Assembly: GCA_963519845.1 (NCBI GenBank)
Contig: CAUQNX010000001.1
Coordinates: 1 to 64,000, forward strand
Length of the DNA: 64,000 nucleotides
Source of the DNA: Moellerella sp963519845
GTDB taxonomy: Bacteria; Pseudomonadota; Gammaproteobacteria; Enterobacterales; Enterobacteriaceae
Direction of reading: 5' to 3'
A model generated the notes under the pieces. That model was not told the origin of the DNA and did not search any database. It was given only the letters and a program-made list of their open reading frames with translations. The translations under genes and the position numbers were made by a program. Shown piece after piece: positions 62,858 through 64,000 of this stretch; the first letter of the stretch is position 1, and every line of letters starts with the position of its first letter.

Positions 62858-62892
62858 ATAATTGGCGACTTAAATATCAAGTCACCAATTAT
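62858..62892 (-). terminator. Probable terminator of ubiI
   Basis: ATTGGCGACTT pairs with AAGTCACCAAT (one mismatch) around a 7-base loop; on the minus strand ATTATTAAT follows. It starts just past the ubiI stop. The gap 62607-62904 otherwise shows only the leader of the small-protein gene. Confidence 0.5.
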
Positions 62893-62904
62893 ATAATTAT
62901 TAAC

Positions 62905-64000
62905 TTATAAACTGGCCGGAACATCCGAAGCTTGTTTTAACCACTCGGGCATATCACTCAATCCCATCGCATGATTCAACAATTGGGGTTTTACTCCAGG
63001 TAATTTATCCGCCAGCACTAAACCTATATCACGGAATAATTTTTTCGCTGGGTTATTTCCCTCAAACAACTGTCTAAAGCCCTGCATGCCAGCTAACATC
63101 AGTGCCGCGCTATGTTTACGGCGTCGTTCGTAACGGCGCAAATAAAGTTGCTGCCCGATATCTTTTCCTTCACGATGCAGACGTTTTAATTCGCCAATCA
63201 ATTCAGCGACATCCATAAAACCTAAATTAACCCCTTGACCAGCTAATGGATGAATAGTATGAGCCGCATCACCTAATAGTGCCAACCGCTGAATAACAAA
63301 GTTACGCGCATAACGACCAACTAAGGGGATCGCTGCTCTAGTGCTGGTTAATTCGCATAGCCCCAAACGCATATCAAAAGCTGTGGCTAATTCACGCTCA
63401 AACTGTTCTTTATCAAGCGTTTTTCTTTGCTCTGCCGAGACTGTAGGCAAAGACCAAACAATAGAGCACAAGTGTGGATCAGAGAGGGGAAGGAAAGCTA
63501 AGATCCCATCACCATGAAATATTTGTCGAGCCACTGCACCATGAGGCTGCTGCGTTCTAATCGTCGCCACCAGTGCACTATGTTCATAGTCCCAGAAGGT
63601 CAGCGGAATATCCGCATGGCTACGTAACCAAGATTGTGCGCCATCAGCCCCGACCACTAGACGAGCCGTCAGCATCTGTTCATCAGCAAGTGTGATAAAG
63701 ACATCATTCTCACCCCAGACAACCTTTTTAATCGATGCGGGTGCTAACAAGCTGATATTTTTACATTGTTCTGCTTTTTGCCACAGTGCATCACGGATCA
63801 CTCGATTCTCAATAATATGTCCTAAGTGCGGAGTAGAGACTTGCTCAGCAGAAAAATGTATCCGCCCAAAACTATCATTGTCCCAAACTTCCATTTCACT
63901 ATAGGGGCTAGCGCGCATGCCCATGATCTGTTGCCAAACACCCAGTTGGGTTAATAATTTTTCACTCGCAGCATTAATTGCGGAGACACGGAGTTCATGT
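62905..64000 (-). CDS. ubiI: 2-octaprenylphenol hydroxylase UbiI, 5' end beyond the window
   Basis: UbiI (VisC) is an FAD monooxygenase that adds the C5 hydroxyl during ubiquinone synthesis. The visible 364 residues lack the N-terminal FAD-binding loop, which lies past base 64000. Reading in from the edge gives HELRVSAINAASEKLLTQLGVWQQI, matching the family, then the NADPH/FAD DG motif (VVGADGAQSWLR) and the GDAAHTIHPLAGQGVNLG motif near the end. An ATG at 63924 is internal, not the start. Beside gcvT as in other enterobacteria. Confidence 0.93.
   Translation of the reverse strand, partial: HELRVSAINAASEKLLTQLGVWQQIMGMRASPYSEMEVWDNDSFGRIHFSAEQVSTPHLGHIIENRVIRDALWQKAEQCKNISLLAPASIKKVVWGENDVFITLADEQMLTARLVVGADGAQSWLRSHADIPLTFWDYEHSALVATIRTQQPHGAVARQIFHGDGILAFLPLSDPHLCSIVWSLPTVSAEQRKTLDKEQFERELATAFDMRLGLCELTSTRAAIPLVGRYARNFVIQRLALLGDAAHTIHPLAGQGVNLGFMDVAELIGELKRLHREGKDIGQQLYLRRYERRRKHSAALMLAGMQGFRQLFEGNNPAKKLFRDIGLVLADKLPGVKPQLLNHAMGLSDMPEWLKQASDVPASL

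Noticed and set aside
62812..62910. Short 32-codon plus-strand frame next to ubiI
   Set aside because: It overlaps the probable ubiI terminator and end, and has no family or ribosome site.
1..64000. CRISPR array or phage integrase region
   Set aside because: No regularly spaced repeat-spacer pattern and no integrase gene was seen on either strand.

Overview
The window reads as chromosome from an AT-rich member of the Enterobacterales. The best fit is the Providencia/Proteus side of the Morganellaceae, inferred from gene content and not from any database comparison. Reasons: an enterobacterial-type block of trhO, lpxL and mdtG; ubiI next to gcvT-gcvH-gcvP; a complete tetrathionate reductase locus, a hallmark respiration of Proteus and Providencia; and low GC throughout.

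Layout. 1-2.9 kb: a LuxR-type regulator with a defective receiver domain, trhO (tRNA hydroxylation) and an unplaced gene. 3.2-10.9 kb: ttrBCA (tetrathionate reductase) divergent from the two-component pair ttrSR. 11-15.2 kb: lpxL (lipid A acylation), mdtG (efflux) and a proton-dependent peptide transporter. 15.3-18.7 kb: a PACE efflux gene divergent from a LysR regulator, then a PhzF-like isomerase, an acyl-CoA thioesterase and a small Stv-like protein. 19.1-20.9 kb: a complete IS1634-type insertion sequence with 29-bp imperfect inverted ends and a TTAG duplication. 21-22.9 kb: a CDF metal exporter and an exported histidine phosphatase.

23-30.9 kb is a peptide-uptake cluster: binding protein, permease, permease-ATPase fusion, ATPase, FCD regulator and M42 peptidase, divergent from a DUF1028 gene. 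Two matching AT-rich dyads lie between the divergent arms. 31-34.7 kb is a pyridoxal-phosphate group: serine hydroxymethyltransferase and a YggS-type PLP-binding protein, divergent from a MocR-type regulator. 34.8-36.7 kb holds small exported proteins (DUF1471-like, GlcG/HbpS-like, HIUase-like) and ynfA.

37.7-57.1 kb is the striking part: two tandem, paralogous giant toxin genes (3435 and 2811 codons), very AT-rich. Both carry C80-type autoprocessing cysteine protease (CPD) modules, a TcdA/TcdB-type pore-forming translocation region and glycine/aspartate-rich RTX-like repeats. The 2811-residue protein adds an N-terminal C58 (YopT-like) cysteine protease candidate. The 3435-residue protein lacks that domain but carries the CPD module three times, with the catalytic His/Cys intact, doubly lost and half lost in successive copies. 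No RTX acyltransferase or type I secretion genes are in the window.

57.2-64 kb: the gcvTHP glycine cleavage operon, a small amphipathic protein of unknown function and ubiI, which runs off the right edge.
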